Positions 5,739 through 13,799 are shown, numbered from the stretch's first letter. The stretch is DNA of 15,826 nucleotides from Holosporaceae bacterium (GCA_031284345.1 JAITAC010000068.1:1-15826); one strand, 5' to 3'. Program-made: numbers and translations. Notes: generated by a model from the letters alone, not told the origin.

Positions 5739-6760
5739 AAAAATATGCAAAAATCCGGAAAATGATGGAACGTAGCTGCCAAATCCTCGGATCAGATTAC
5801 GCGATTCTCGGTGGAGCCATGACCTGGATTTCGGAATCAAATCTTGTGTCCGCTATGTCGAACGCCGGGATGTTTGGAGTTCTGGCCTCCGGAGCCATGG
5901 ACGGAGATCTCCTGAAAAACGAAATCACACTTACCCAATCGAAAACAAATCGTAATTTTGGTGTGAATCTCATTCTCATGAATCCAAAATTGCAGGACCT
6001 CATTGACGCCTGCGGCGAAAAAAAAATCACGCACGTGATACTGGCTGGCGGAATCCCGGATAAAGAACTGTTGAATAAAATTCATTCCTATGGTATGCAG
6101 GCCTTTTCTTTTGCTCCTTCGCTGTCCCTAGCCAAAAGACTCTTTCGCCATGGACTGGACGCCCTCATCATAGAAGGTAGCGAAGCCGGAGGACACGTTG
6201 GCCCCATATCCACCATGGTCCTGCTGCAGGACATTATGCTGAACATCAGCGAATATCCCGTTTTCGTCGCCGGTGGCATATTGCGGGGAGAACTCTTTGC
6301 CAGCATGCTGCTGCTAGGAGCCGCAGGCTGTCAGTTGGGAACGGTATTTGCCTGCGCAAAAGAATCCATCGCTCATGAAAATTTCAAAAAAGCACTGCTA
6401 AGAGCAAGCGCAAAAGACGCCATAACTCCGGTTCAATTGGATAAAAAATTTCCCGTCGCTCCGGTGCGTGCCATAGAAAATCTCGGAACCGCCGAATTTA
6501 TGACTAAACAAAAAGAAGTGCTCCGAAAATTCGAAAATAACGAGGTATCGCTGGAAGAAGGACGCCTATCGCTGGAACATTTCTGGGTTGGCGCTTTGCG
6601 GAGAGCAGTCCAAAACGGCGATGTCGAGCGCGGATCACTTATGTCCGGCCAAATCGTCGGCGTCCTGAAAGAAGAAAAAAGCATCGACGATATCATAGAT
6701 ACTATTCTCCTGGAAGCGGAAAATTTTCTAAATAAAATAAAAGAAACCATTGAAAGATAA
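5735..6760 (+). CDS. FMN-dependent FabK / nitronate monooxygenase family protein
   Basis: A TIM-barrel flavoprotein of 341 aa. EGSEAGGHVG (147-156, with the family's active-site histidine at 154), FVAGGI (177-182) and GCQLGTVFACAKESIAH (198-214) mark the FMN phosphate-binding half. The C-terminal part (PVRAIEN at 243-249; GALRRAVQNGDVERGSLMSGQ at about 286-306) resembles enoyl-ACP reductase II (FabK) of Gram-positives as much as nitronate monooxygenases. The substrate is therefore either trans-2-enoyl-ACP in fatty acid elongation or alkyl nitronates; I lean to the FabK side but cannot decide. The start is the ATG whose ATGA overlaps the lysC stop; a GTG 15 bases upstream is unlikely. Translational coupling to lysC is probable. 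The gene ends 27 bases before the stop of the convergent UPF0235 gene, and no clear terminator lies between them. Confidence 0.82.
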   Translation: MKKYAKIRKMMERSCQILGSDYAILGGAMTWISESNLVSAMSNAGMFGVLASGAMDGDLLKNEITLTQSKTNRNFGVNLILMNPKLQDLIDACGEKKITHVILAGGIPDKELLNKIHSYGMQAFSFAPSLSLAKRLFRHGLDALIIEGSEAGGHVGPISTMVLLQDIMLNISEYPVFVAGGILRGELFASMLLLGAAGCQLGTVFACAKESIAHENFKKALLRASAKDAITPVQLDKKFPVAPVRAIENLGTAEFMTKQKEVLRKFENNEVSLEEGRLSLEHFWVGALRRAVQNGDVERGSLMSGQIVGVLKEEKSIDDIIDTILLEAENFLNKIKETIER

Positions 6761-6767
6761 TCGCATA

Positions 6768-6791
6768 TCTGATCTCAATTCTGATCTCAAT
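6768..6791. repeat. Exact tandem duplication of a 12-mer
   Basis: TCTGATCTCAAT occurs twice head to tail between two converging genes. The second unit contains the stop codon of the reverse-strand UPF0235 gene. It may be a recent slippage event. GATCTCAA also appears in other spacers (for example near 191-199 and 12773-12780). Confidence 0.8.
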
Positions 6792-7110
6792 CTGGATAAA
6801 ATACCGCTTTTATTTTATTTTCTACGTCAGCGGCCACAAATATAATTTTTTGGGACGACCGGCGTCCGAAAGTTACACTGCAATTGGACCTACCTACGTT
6901 CAAAAATGATGCAATAACATCTTCTAAAGCTTCGTTTGCTTCTCCATTCTGGGGAACTGCCCTGACAGCCACCCGAATGCGGTCTCCACTGAGGCCGAGT
7001 ACCTCATTGCGAGAAGCTTTGGGCACGACTTTTACCTTCAAATATACGCCATTTTTGGATTTTTCGTAACAGAGACTGCCTTTAAAATTCTTGCACATGA
7101 AATTAGTCAT
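6787..7110 (-). CDS. UPF0235 / DUF167 family protein (YggU-like)
   Basis: A 107-aa protein of the YggU/UPF0235 family, small alpha/beta proteins with no settled function. Recognised from LKVKVVPKASRNEVLGLSGD (about 24-43), the RVAVRAVPQNGEANEALEDV segment and the later SQKIIFV strand. The VxPxAxxN, APPVDGxANxAL-like and GxxSxxK elements are present in order, with VPQNGEANEAL in place of the usual PPVDGEAN. The first ATG overlaps the upstream SfsA-family stop as ATGA, so the two genes form a coupled pair. No independent ribosome site is visible. The N-terminal extension before the first strand is about 20 residues, somewhat longer than many members, and an inner ATG at residue 5 is possible. 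Confidence 0.85.
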   Translation of the reverse strand: MTNFMCKNFKGSLCYEKSKNGVYLKVKVVPKASRNEVLGLSGDRIRVAVRAVPQNGEANEALEDVIASFLNVGRSNCSVTFGRRSSQKIIFVAADVENKIKAVFYPD

Positions 7111-7829
7111 AAAAATAAACGATTGGTAATATCAAAATATTTCAGCAATTCGACGCCATAAGGATTGATGCACATATTCACCTGCCACATTTTTACGCCG
7201 GCTTTCATGGATTGTCGCACTGCGTCTCCGATGATTCTATTTTGTTCCGTTTGCTTCGGAGGAGTAAAAATCGGAGCATCGTACACAAAACACAATAGCA
7301 TAAGTGCATTTTCGTTATCTTGCAATCTATTTTTGAGCTCTGTGATGTGCCGTACGAATCTTTCGGGAGAACTGATACATTTGGTGGCGTCCGGACGATC
7401 CCCCTCTGCAAATGCAAGAAATTGCAGAGGCATTTTGACTTCCACGTAGGTATTTTCTATTTTAAAATCCAGTTTGGAAGTGCCGATTTTTTGTTCCCGG
7501 AGGATTGCGGAACCATTTTTTACAATTTCCTCCAGTACGTTGTGGCGAAAAAAATGCTCGACGTAGCGGTTTACGGCATTTTGATTTATTCCGATCCAGG
7601 ATTTTGTTTCACTAATGGAAATTGCTTCTACGGTGTAGGGGGTTTTTCTTTTTTGGTCTGCTGATTTCGATAGGAGACAGGGAATTTTATCAAATATAAT
7701 ATTCCCGATTTTTCCCGTACTGGGACAGTGACACAAAAAGACATCACCGTCTTTTTCTACCTGCATTAGGAATCGATTCGGACGAGAGATTATTGTTGCC
7801 TGTTCGAGAAATGGATTAAATGGATACAT
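7107..7829 (-). CDS. sfsA: SfsA family protein (sugar fermentation stimulation protein / nuclease fold)
   Basis: SfsA proteins combine an N-terminal OB-like nucleic-acid binding part with a PD-(D/E)XK nuclease-like domain; they were first named for a maltose-metabolism effect in E. coli. Here ATIISRPNRFLMQVEKDG (11-28) and the HCPSTGKI box (34-41, normally HCPNTG) mark the N-terminal part. SKLDFKIENTYVEVKMP (118-134) supplies the D121 / E130-V-K132 catalytic-type triad. The C-terminal region matches the family through FVRHITEL and the later AGVKMW stretch. Starting at this ATG gives 240 aa, the usual length. An in-frame TTG at 7901 with GGAAG six bases upstream would add 24 Lys/Asn-rich residues and cannot be excluded. 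The gene overlaps the following UPF0235 gene by four bases. Confidence 0.85.
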   Translation of the reverse strand: MYPFNPFLEQATIISRPNRFLMQVEKDGDVFLCHCPSTGKIGNIIFDKIPCLLSKSADQKRKTPYTVEAISISETKSWIGINQNAVNRYVEHFFRHNVLEEIVKNGSAILREQKIGTSKLDFKIENTYVEVKMPLQFLAFAEGDRPDATKCISSPERFVRHITELKNRLQDNENALMLLCFVYDAPIFTPPKQTEQNRIIGDAVRQSMKAGVKMWQVNMCINPYGVELLKYFDITNRLFL

Positions 7830-7901
7830 TTCGAAGTTTTTTTCGTTTTCATTTTTCGCATTATATGACGGAAATTTTTTTTTGAGATTATTTTCGTACA
7901 A

Positions 7902-8364
7902 AGCATTCTTCCAGTATTTTGCAAATTTTATATCAAAAGCATTGGAGAGATTGCAGCTGCTCTCCTAACGCCAACAAATCACGGAGGCTCACTGATGAGT
8001 TCGTATTCCACCGGGCGACTAGACTATCATTGCGAAATTCATTCGTTTTTGCAAGCTCTAAGAAATTTGCCGCCAGCGCACAGCTTGGGATTGTAAATAT
8101 GTGAAATAAGCCTCAAAATCAGGATATTCCAGAATTCGCATGATGGTAAGATAGTCTCAAACTCATATATATCAGAATCCGCAGGGTAGTGAGCTCAAAT
8201 ATCAAAAAATAAAAAATCTTCGCATATAGACGCTGAATATCAAATAAGTAACTATAGATTAAACAACTTACATTATGCTAACATCATACGAGATTAAAAA
8301 GCGTCAGAGAAAAAATTTCATGATATAGAGAGAATAATTCAACACATGAATCTATGGTTTTACA
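7902..8364. other. Divergent spacer with degenerate repeats, no gene
   Basis: This region lies between the SfsA-family gene (reverse) and NAD kinase (forward), so it should contain promoters for both, but none stands out. An open frame at 7919-8104 has no ribosome site and non-protein-like composition. The spacer carries two imperfect tandem units (8110-8150 and 8154-8193) and a weaker AT-rich third after 8194. Confidence 0.55.
8110..8193 (+). repeat. Two imperfect units of a degenerate ~45-bp intergenic repeat
   Basis: Unit 1 (8110-8150) and unit 2 (8154-8193) share CTCAAAaTCA, CAGAATyCGCA and a GGTA(G)nGAG end. Unit 2 also matches 14176-14219 strongly in its second half: ATCCG, AG, G, AGTGAGCT, 16 of 19 positions. 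A shorter relative lies at about 449-486 and another at 13870-13890. The alignment was made by eye; the units are eroded. Confidence 0.5.
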
Positions 8365-9123
8365 ATGAAAATACATTTTATTTGCTCATGCAATATTAAA
8401 TCCAGAAGCGCTTTTGATTATATGGTGGGAACCTACGGACAATCAGAGCTGGAATCTGCCGATTGCATAGTTGTGTTGTCCGGTGATGGCATGGTTCTGA
8501 GGGCTTTTCACGAAACAGCAGAGCTCGGAATTCCCGTATACGGCATGAACAGAGGAGGCATAGGTTTTCTCACAAATACATATCGGAAAGAAAATCTAAT
8601 CGAAAGAATAGAAAAAGCTTCTCCATTGAAAATTCATCCCATAAGAGTGATGGCGGAAAGGCAAAACGGCGAAACATTCAATACCATAGCCGTAAATGAG
8701 CTGTATCTTCTCCGGGAGACTCATCAGACCGCCAAAATCAGAGTAAAAGTTGATAACATTTTGAGAATTCCCGAATTGGTCTGTGATGGTATTATTGCGG
8801 CAACCTCCACCGGCAGCAGCGCCTATAATTACTCGGCCAACGGTCCGATAATACCGACCGGATCACGGCTGATGGCTCTTACACCCATAAGCTCTTTTAG
8901 ACCGCGCGGCTGGAGAGGAGCGCTGTTGTCGGCGGATACGGTTCTGGATTTTGAAGTGATAGATCATACCAAAAGACCCGTATGCGCAGTAGCAGACTAC
9001 GTCGAATTCAGATGCGTATCAAAGGTCAGAGTATATGAAGAAAAAAATATGCTCCTGACATTGCTGTTTGACGAAGAAAGCGAATTGCAGAAAAAAATTC
9101 TGGAAGAGCAATTCGCCACATAA
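8365..9123 (+). CDS. nadK: NAD kinase
   Basis: Phosphorylates NAD+ to NADP+ using ATP. At 252 aa it is the short bacterial/alphaproteobacterial form. The nucleotide-binding motif is LSGDG at 38-42, where serine replaces the first glycine of the normally invariant GGDG. The other family motifs are present: GMNRGGIGFL (about 66-75), NELYL (asparagine-acidic pair), DGIIAATSTGSSAYN, and the long LTPISSFRPRGWRGALLSA stretch followed by KRPVCAVAD, which closely resembles Rickettsiales NAD kinases. DGIIAATS also departs from the usual ATPTGS by having Ser for Pro. The start ATG has no clear ribosome binding site. The gene is followed 22 bases later by an unknown helical protein gene on the same strand. 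Confidence 0.93.
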   Translation: MKIHFICSCNIKSRSAFDYMVGTYGQSELESADCIVVLSGDGMVLRAFHETAELGIPVYGMNRGGIGFLTNTYRKENLIERIEKASPLKIHPIRVMAERQNGETFNTIAVNELYLLRETHQTAKIRVKVDNILRIPELVCDGIIAATSTGSSAYNYSANGPIIPTGSRLMALTPISSFRPRGWRGALLSADTVLDFEVIDHTKRPVCAVADYVEFRCVSKVRVYEEKNMLLTLLFDEESELQKKILEEQFAT

Positions 9124-9145
9124 ATTTACCAAAGGAGTGTTGGGA

Positions 9146-9871
9146 ATGTGCTACGATGGAGTGTCAGGCTATCACCTTCGTGATGCTTTTGCGAAAACCA
9201 TAAATGCTCAGGAAATGGCAAATATGGCCTCTTCCGCACTGGATGCTTTCTATGAGAATTTTCAAAAAGTACATTCGCCTGGCTTTGCTTTGGAGCTGCT
9301 GAACGTCGATGATGTGAACGCAATTGGATCAGTATGGAACGTTGGCGACCCACTAATCTTGCACGAAGAAGAATTCATAGAAAAAATAAATGCGGTCTAT
9401 GCGTTCATGACAAACCTCAGGGAAAATTTAAAAAATACTCATATTTGGGCAGCTGAATCCAATACGACAGCGATGGAATCTGCGAAAATATTTGAGCAAT
9501 CGGCAAAACTTGTGGATAAAAAATTACGCACACTGGAACTATTGCGCGATTGTACAGATTTATATTTGCTGTGGCGTTTGTTTACCGCGAACTTTTTGGA
9601 TGTGGATGTTCATGGAACCTACGCCGGCAAAATACTTAAACTTTATTCCCACTGCTGTGTAACTGCCATTAAACACCATCTCGCTAAGGATACTGGCGTG
9701 AAGAAAAGCATAGCTGCCCTTCGTGATTTTCTCTCGGACGCTGCATTATATATGTTGCCCGAAACTGCATTAGCAGCCAGTGTCGAATTTGCACAAAAAT
9801 ATTCTACCTATGCAAACGTCATTGCAGAATTGAAAAAAACCAAAAGATATTATCAAAAAAGGTGTGTGTAA
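9146..9871 (+). CDS. Hypothetical helical protein (241 aa)
   Basis: I do not recognise a family. ATG at 9146 is chosen because AAAGGAG lies at 9131-9137, about eight bases upstream; a longer open frame beginning inside nadK lacks this site. The protein has no signal peptide and no clear membrane span. Long amphipathic, Ala-, Glu-, Lys- and Leu-rich stretches (for example EEFIEKINAVYAFMTNLREN and IFEQSAKLVDKKLRTLELL) predict an almost wholly alpha-helical cytosolic protein, and the C-terminus is basic (ELKKTKRYYQKRCV). It is probably co-transcribed with nadK 22 bases upstream. It ends about 105 bp from the 3' end of convergent topA. It could be a lineage-specific structural or adaptor protein, but no catalytic motif is visible. 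Confidence 0.8.
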   Translation: MCYDGVSGYHLRDAFAKTINAQEMANMASSALDAFYENFQKVHSPGFALELLNVDDVNAIGSVWNVGDPLILHEEEFIEKINAVYAFMTNLRENLKNTHIWAAESNTTAMESAKIFEQSAKLVDKKLRTLELLRDCTDLYLLWRLFTANFLDVDVHGTYAGKILKLYSHCCVTAIKHHLAKDTGVKKSIAALRDFLSDAALYMLPETALAASVEFAQKYSTYANVIAELKKTKRYYQKRCV

Positions 9872-9978
9872 ATATTATACCCCATAAAAAATCAGCATCG
9901 ACAATTCTAATTTTGTAGCATTCAACGAATTCCGGTAGGCCTTTATTCTTGAGATCTATTCTCCATATTTATTGTATT

Positions 9979-12459
9979 TTATGAATTGACAGCACGTTTT
10001 TGTAGATATTCGGATCGCTTGCGTATGGCTCCGATAGCGTCATTCAAAGTTATGGTCATAATGGTCTCTGGATTTTTAATTGATATATATTTTTCCCTAA
10101 ACAGTATATAAGGTCCATATCGTCCTATGCCTACTTTTACCTCGTCGCCTTCGTAAATTCCCAATGTCATAGGTAATTTCAGCAGCCACAGCGCGGTATT
10201 TAGGTCGACGCCTGCAGGAGAAATAAATTTTGGAATGGAGACACGCGCTGGTTTGGCAGTTTTTTCCTTTTTTGCAGATGATTTTTTGTCGGTTTTTTTC
10301 TTTTTTGTAGATGACTTTTCGTCAGTTTTTTTCTTTTTTGTAGATGGTTTTTCGTCGATTTTTTCGATCTCATTATCATTGATTTTTATTTCCGGCTGCT
10401 TAACGTCCTTCTGGAGGTAGATTCCATATGGACCTTTGCGCAGTGTGATTTCGGCGTTGTCAGCGGGATCTACTCCGAGGAATTTAGGATATTCCGACAA
10501 TTCGACCATGGCGGCATTGTCACCTTCGGCCGTTTGGGCAGAGGAATCCAGTCGCTGAACATAGCTGCATTCCGGATATCTGGAACATCCCAAAAATGAT
10601 CCGTATTTGCCTATTTTCAGACTGAGCTCGCCGATTTTGCACTCCGGACAGACTCTGTTTAAAGATCCGTCTTCATTGGATTCAAATAGAAACGATCCCA
10701 GCGCTTCGTTTAGCCGATCTATGACATTCGATATGGTGATTTCTTTCGTGTTACTGACATAGCAGCAGAATCCGTTCCAAAAATCCCTCAACAGATCCAA
10801 TTTCGATTTGCTGCCGTTGGAAATATCATCCAGCGACTGCTCCATATCCGCCGTAAAACCGTATTCCAGATACTTATCAAAAAAACTCATGAGAAACGAA
10901 GTAACTAGCCGTCCACGAATTTCCGGCACAAAGTATTTGTTTTCGAGTTTAACGTATCCTCTGTCCCGGAGAACTTGCAAAATAGTGGCATAGGTAGACG
11001 GACGGCCAATTCCCAATTCCTCTAGCTTTTTCACAAGACTCGCTTCGGAAAATCGCGGCGGCGGCGCCGTAAAATGCTGATCGGCATCGATGCATTTGGT
11101 TCCCACTGTGTCATTTTTGGCCAGCGGTGGAATAAGCCTCTGAGCTGCGTCCTCGTCCGCGTTTTCAGACTCATCTTTCCCTTCGACGTATACCTGAAGA
11201 AATCCTTCAAATTTTATTGTGCTGCCAACGGCACGAAATATATTTTCTGCCGTTAGCGTATCGGAAATATCCACCTGCACCTGATTGAATTCCGCCGACG
11301 ACATCTGGGACGCTATGGCGCGCTTCCAAATGAGAGTGTAGAGCCTATACATATCAGACGAAATTTTTCCGCTAAGCATTTCCGGTGTAATATCAGCGTC
11401 TACAGGACGAATGGCTTCGTGCGCTTCTTGCGCATTCTTGACTTTGGTTTTGTAGATGCGAGGCGCGTCCGGTAAAAAATCTTTTCCGTACTTGCCGGAT
11501 ATCAAATTTCGAATTTTTTCAATTGCTTCCTTCGACAAATTTATGCTGTCGGTTCTCATATAGGTAATGAGGGCAATGGTCTCGCCTCCGACGTCCACTC
11601 CTTCGTACAATTTTTGCGCCACCTGCATGGTTTTTTTGGCGGAAAATCCAAGCTTGCGGAACGCTTCCTGCTGCAATGTCGATGTTATAAACGGAGGAGC
11701 CGGATTCCGTTTTACGACTTTTTTTTCTACGGAAGTTACAACAAAACTTTGGGAAAGTAGAGCATCCCTCATCTCATGCGCTTCTTGTTGATTTTCTATG
11801 GCGAATTTACTTAATTTTTTTCCCTTAAAATGAGAAAGTTTTGCGGGAAATGTTTTTTTATTTTTGGCGGTGAATTCTGCTTCTATGGTCCAATATTCTC
11901 TGGTTTCAAATTGCTCTATTTCGGTTTCTCTGTCGACGATAATGCGCAGCGCCACCGACTGCACCCTGCCGGCAGAGCGACTTCCGGGAAGCTTTCTCCA
12001 TAAAATTGGAGAGAGCGTGAAGCCCACCAGATAATCCAGTGCACGACGAGCCAAATAGGAATCTACCAAATTATTGTCGATATCTCGCGGATGAGCTATG
12101 GCTTCTTTTATGGCATTCCTAGTGATTTCATGAAATACTATTCTTTTGACGGGAACGCGCAGGCTTGTTCTCAATACTTCCTTCAGATGCCAGGAGATAG
12201 CTTCGCCTTCACGGTCAGGATCGGTAGCCAGCAGCAGCTCATCGCAGGATTTTAGCAGGCTGGATATCTCGCGAATGCACTTAGTGCCGCTAGAGCTGAT
12301 TTCCCAGGTCATGGAAAAATCATCTTCTGGCTTAACGCTGCCGTTTTTTGCCAATAAATCCCGAATATGACCGTAGCTGGCCACCACTGTGAAATCATTC
12401 CCCAGATACTTATTGATAGTTTTTGCTTTCGCTGGAGATTCAACTATTACTAGACGCAT
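9979..12459 (-). CDS. topA: DNA topoisomerase I (type IA)
   Basis: Relaxes negative supercoils through a transient 5'-phosphotyrosine link. At 826 aa it opens with the Toprim domain MRLVIVESPAKAKTINKYLG (1-20, catalytic E7), and the metal site DPDRE is at 80-84. The active-site tyrosine is Y300 in ITYMRTDS, and GRPSTYA (485-491) is also conserved. One four-cysteine zinc element is visible (C604, C607, C625, C631), then two GxYGxY-type C-terminal repeats (about 675-681 and 779-786). Between them lies a Lys/Ser/Thr-rich linker (about 697-740) containing three 11-residue tandem repeats. The chosen start has AGGA about eight bases upstream; an open extension to 12576 lacks homology. The gene stands alone, convergent with the nadK pair. 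The basic C-terminal linker probably binds DNA. Confidence 0.95.
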   Translation of the reverse strand: MRLVIVESPAKAKTINKYLGNDFTVVASYGHIRDLLAKNGSVKPEDDFSMTWEISSSGTKCIREISSLLKSCDELLLATDPDREGEAISWHLKEVLRTSLRVPVKRIVFHEITRNAIKEAIAHPRDIDNNLVDSYLARRALDYLVGFTLSPILWRKLPGSRSAGRVQSVALRIIVDRETEIEQFETREYWTIEAEFTAKNKKTFPAKLSHFKGKKLSKFAIENQQEAHEMRDALLSQSFVVTSVEKKVVKRNPAPPFITSTLQQEAFRKLGFSAKKTMQVAQKLYEGVDVGGETIALITYMRTDSINLSKEAIEKIRNLISGKYGKDFLPDAPRIYKTKVKNAQEAHEAIRPVDADITPEMLSGKISSDMYRLYTLIWKRAIASQMSSAEFNQVQVDISDTLTAENIFRAVGSTIKFEGFLQVYVEGKDESENADEDAAQRLIPPLAKNDTVGTKCIDADQHFTAPPPRFSEASLVKKLEELGIGRPSTYATILQVLRDRGYVKLENKYFVPEIRGRLVTSFLMSFFDKYLEYGFTADMEQSLDDISNGSKSKLDLLRDFWNGFCCYVSNTKEITISNVIDRLNEALGSFLFESNEDGSLNRVCPECKIGELSLKIGKYGSFLGCSRYPECSYVQRLDSSAQTAEGDNAAMVELSEYPKFLGVDPADNAEITLRKGPYGIYLQKDVKQPEIKINDNEIEKIDEKPSTKKKKTDEKSSTKKKKTDKKSSAKKEKTAKPARVSIPKFISPAGVDLNTALWLLKLPMTLGIYEGDEVKVGIGRYGPYILFREKYISIKNPETIMTITLNDAIGAIRKRSEYLQKRAVNS
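10252..10350 (-). repeat. Three 33-bp tandem repeats in topA encoding a Lys-rich linker
   Basis: Residues 704-714, 715-725 and 726-736 are three 11-residue units of the form K-(P/S)-S-(T/A)-K-K-(K/E)-K-T-x-(E/K), encoded by exact 33-bp periods. This is a coding minisatellite that probably varies in copy number between strains. Confidence 0.85.
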
Positions 12460-12866
12460 TTTATATTCCTGTGCTTGTATTTCCAATACCGTTGCTGCAT
12501 GAAATATTTTCCGTAAAAACGATACAAACCGCCAACATTTGTGCCAGAACGCAAAACTACGAAACACTTGGCGCACAGAAGGAACCTAACGATGGTCCAA
12601 CTAAGTTGACTGGAAAAATCCTTTTAGCAATGGTTTCTCTTTATCTCTCATATCATAAATAGTAGATAAGAACTAGTATCTTGGCTGGAAAAAAATGGAA
12701 TTCTTGCGAAATTGGCGCTCCCGCGCTGATACTGCATTAAAAAAATCGTTGATGGTTTTTCGTCCCCTAGATGATCTCAAACTCGAGGGGCAAAAATTGG
12801 CAAAAATTAATAAACGAACATAGTTAAAATATTTCTGTGTGTGACAGAGTCCCTAGGGTTGTGAGA
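12460..12866. other. Spacer between topA and the Ser-Asp repeat gene
   Basis: No supported gene. An open frame at 12423-12662 is antisense to the topA start and lacks a ribosome site. Both neighbours are on the reverse strand, so the topA promoter should lie here. A weak dyad lies at 12768-12794 (CCCCTAGATG with CTCGAGGGG). A GGTTGT/ACAACC hairpin overlaps the stop codon of the secreted-protein gene, and a weak terminator candidate follows. Confidence 0.5.
12834..12848 (-). terminator. Weak terminator candidate after the Ser-Asp repeat gene
   Basis: On the reverse strand TCTGT, loop CACAC and ACAGA form a 5-bp stem followed by an A/T-rich AATATTTT stretch, about 20-30 bases after the stop codon. 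The stem is short, so confidence is low. Confidence 0.25.
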
Positions 12867-13799
12867 TTAACAACCATTTTTGCATTTGCTGATATCTTTG
12901 AAATATATTGCCTTGGTCGTGTATTTTCTTATTTCGTTAGAATTTAGCGGCTGTTTTGGATCAGTCGTTGAATCTTTAGTTTCGGAAGCATATGTCTTTA
13001 TTTTGTAATTGATCGGAACGTTGTCACCGATGCCATTGTGCCCAATTTTGTAAGTCGATCTTTGCTGCAAATATGTTTTTACCGGATGTTGCTTTGGTCG
13101 CGCAATTTTTTTTATGGCAGGCCCTACCGAATCACCATTAATATTTTGGATTTTTACGGTGTATAGGAAGTTGGTGATATTGCTGTTTTTGGCCCATTTT
13201 CTGCCGTTGAAGCGTTTTTTGGCATTTTGTTGGGAATCGGAGTCATCATCATCGGAGTCATCATCGTCGGAGTCATCATCGTCGGAGTCGTCGGAATCAT
13301 CTGAATCGTCGGAATCATCGGAATCGTCGGAGTCGTCGGAGTCGTCGGAATCGTCTGACTCATTAGCATCATCGTTTGATTTACCACCGTCATTGTCATT
13401 GTCATTTCCGGAAGTATCATCGAAATCTTCTGAAGAATCGTCATTAGCGCCGGAATTTTTGTTGCGTTTAGTAAGCTTCTTTTCGAGCCTTTTTACCTTA
13501 TTATTGAGCTCAATAACTGCTTCTCTTATTTCCTGATTGTTGTGATTTATGCCGTTTGACGCATTACTGCCGAGTCCGAGAATGTCATCTACTTTACGAT
13601 CGATTTTTTCTTTCCGATTCTTGTTCATGTGAGAACCGTGTTTATCATTGCCATCGTTATCGTCGTTTTTTTTATGATTATCTTTTGCTGATAAAGAATT
13701 ATGAACGTTACCGATAGCAACGCCTCCCATAAGTCCCCATAATAAAATACGGGATATGCTTTTTTTACTACTAATGATCATAATAGGATATTGTGACAT
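12867..13799 (-). CDS. Secreted Ser-Asp repeat protein of unknown function (310 aa)
   Basis: I do not recognise a family outside the repeat. Residues 1-38 look like a Sec signal: basic SKKS, hydrophobic RILLWGLMGGVAIG, and a small-residue end SLSA before Lys39. The mature part begins with a very polar Asn/Asp/Lys/His segment (39-66), then a short helix or coiled coil (about 90-112, EAVIELNNKVKRLEKKL). An acidic tract 118-189 follows, of which 148-189 is eight SDD units then three SDDDD units. The C-terminal region of about 120 aa (190-310) is basic and beta-like, ending in CKNGC with a possible disulphide pair. The order of signal, helix, Ser-Asp spacer and C-terminal domain resembles a surface stalk, as in staphylococcal Sdr proteins, though no homology or LPXTG anchor is present. 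No ribosome site precedes the start; Met7 is an alternative. Confidence 0.8.
   Translation of the reverse strand: MSQYPIMIISSKKSISRILLWGLMGGVAIGNVHNSLSAKDNHKKNDDNDGNDKHGSHMNKNRKEKIDRKVDDILGLGSNASNGINHNNQEIREAVIELNNKVKRLEKKLTKRNKNSGANDDSSEDFDDTSGNDNDNDGGKSNDDANESDDSDDSDDSDDSDDSDDSDDSDDSDDDDSDDDDSDDDDSDSQQNAKKRFNGRKWAKNSNITNFLYTVKIQNINGDSVGPAIKKIARPKQHPVKTYLQQRSTYKIGHNGIGDNVPINYKIKTYASETKDSTTDPKQPLNSNEIRKYTTKAIYFKDISKCKNGC
13233..13358 (-). repeat. Triplet microsatellite encoding SDD / SDDDD repeats
   Basis: In-frame 9-bp (SDD) units, eight in a row, grade into 15-bp (SDDDD) units. Synonymous third-base changes break the identity, so part of the array is old, but the 9- and 15-bp periods remain exact. 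Slippage in this tract would change protein length without shifting the frame. Confidence 0.9.

Noticed and set aside
7919..8104. 61-codon open frame in the divergent spacer
   Set aside because: No ribosome site and no protein-like pattern.
9068..9145. Longer form of the 241-aa protein starting inside nadK
   Set aside because: AAAGGAG at 9131-9137 points to ATG 9146, and the extra residues are an out-of-frame reading of the nadK end.
9521..9529. Perfect reverse DnaA box TGTGGATAA
   Set aside because: Lies in a coding region (codons for V-D-K) without other boxes nearby, so chance is the simplest explanation.
12460..12576. N-terminal extension of topA by 39 residues
   Set aside because: The family begins at MRLVIVESPAKAKT, which has its own ribosome binding site; the extension lacks homology.
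13233..13358. CRISPR-like regular repetition
   Set aside because: The 9- and 15-bp periods are in-frame codons with no unique spacers; no cas genes are present.
13114..13536. Ser/Glu-rich open frame of 140 codons on the forward strand
   Set aside because: It is the antisense reading of the SDD triplet array; the reverse frame has the signal peptide and coherent domains.
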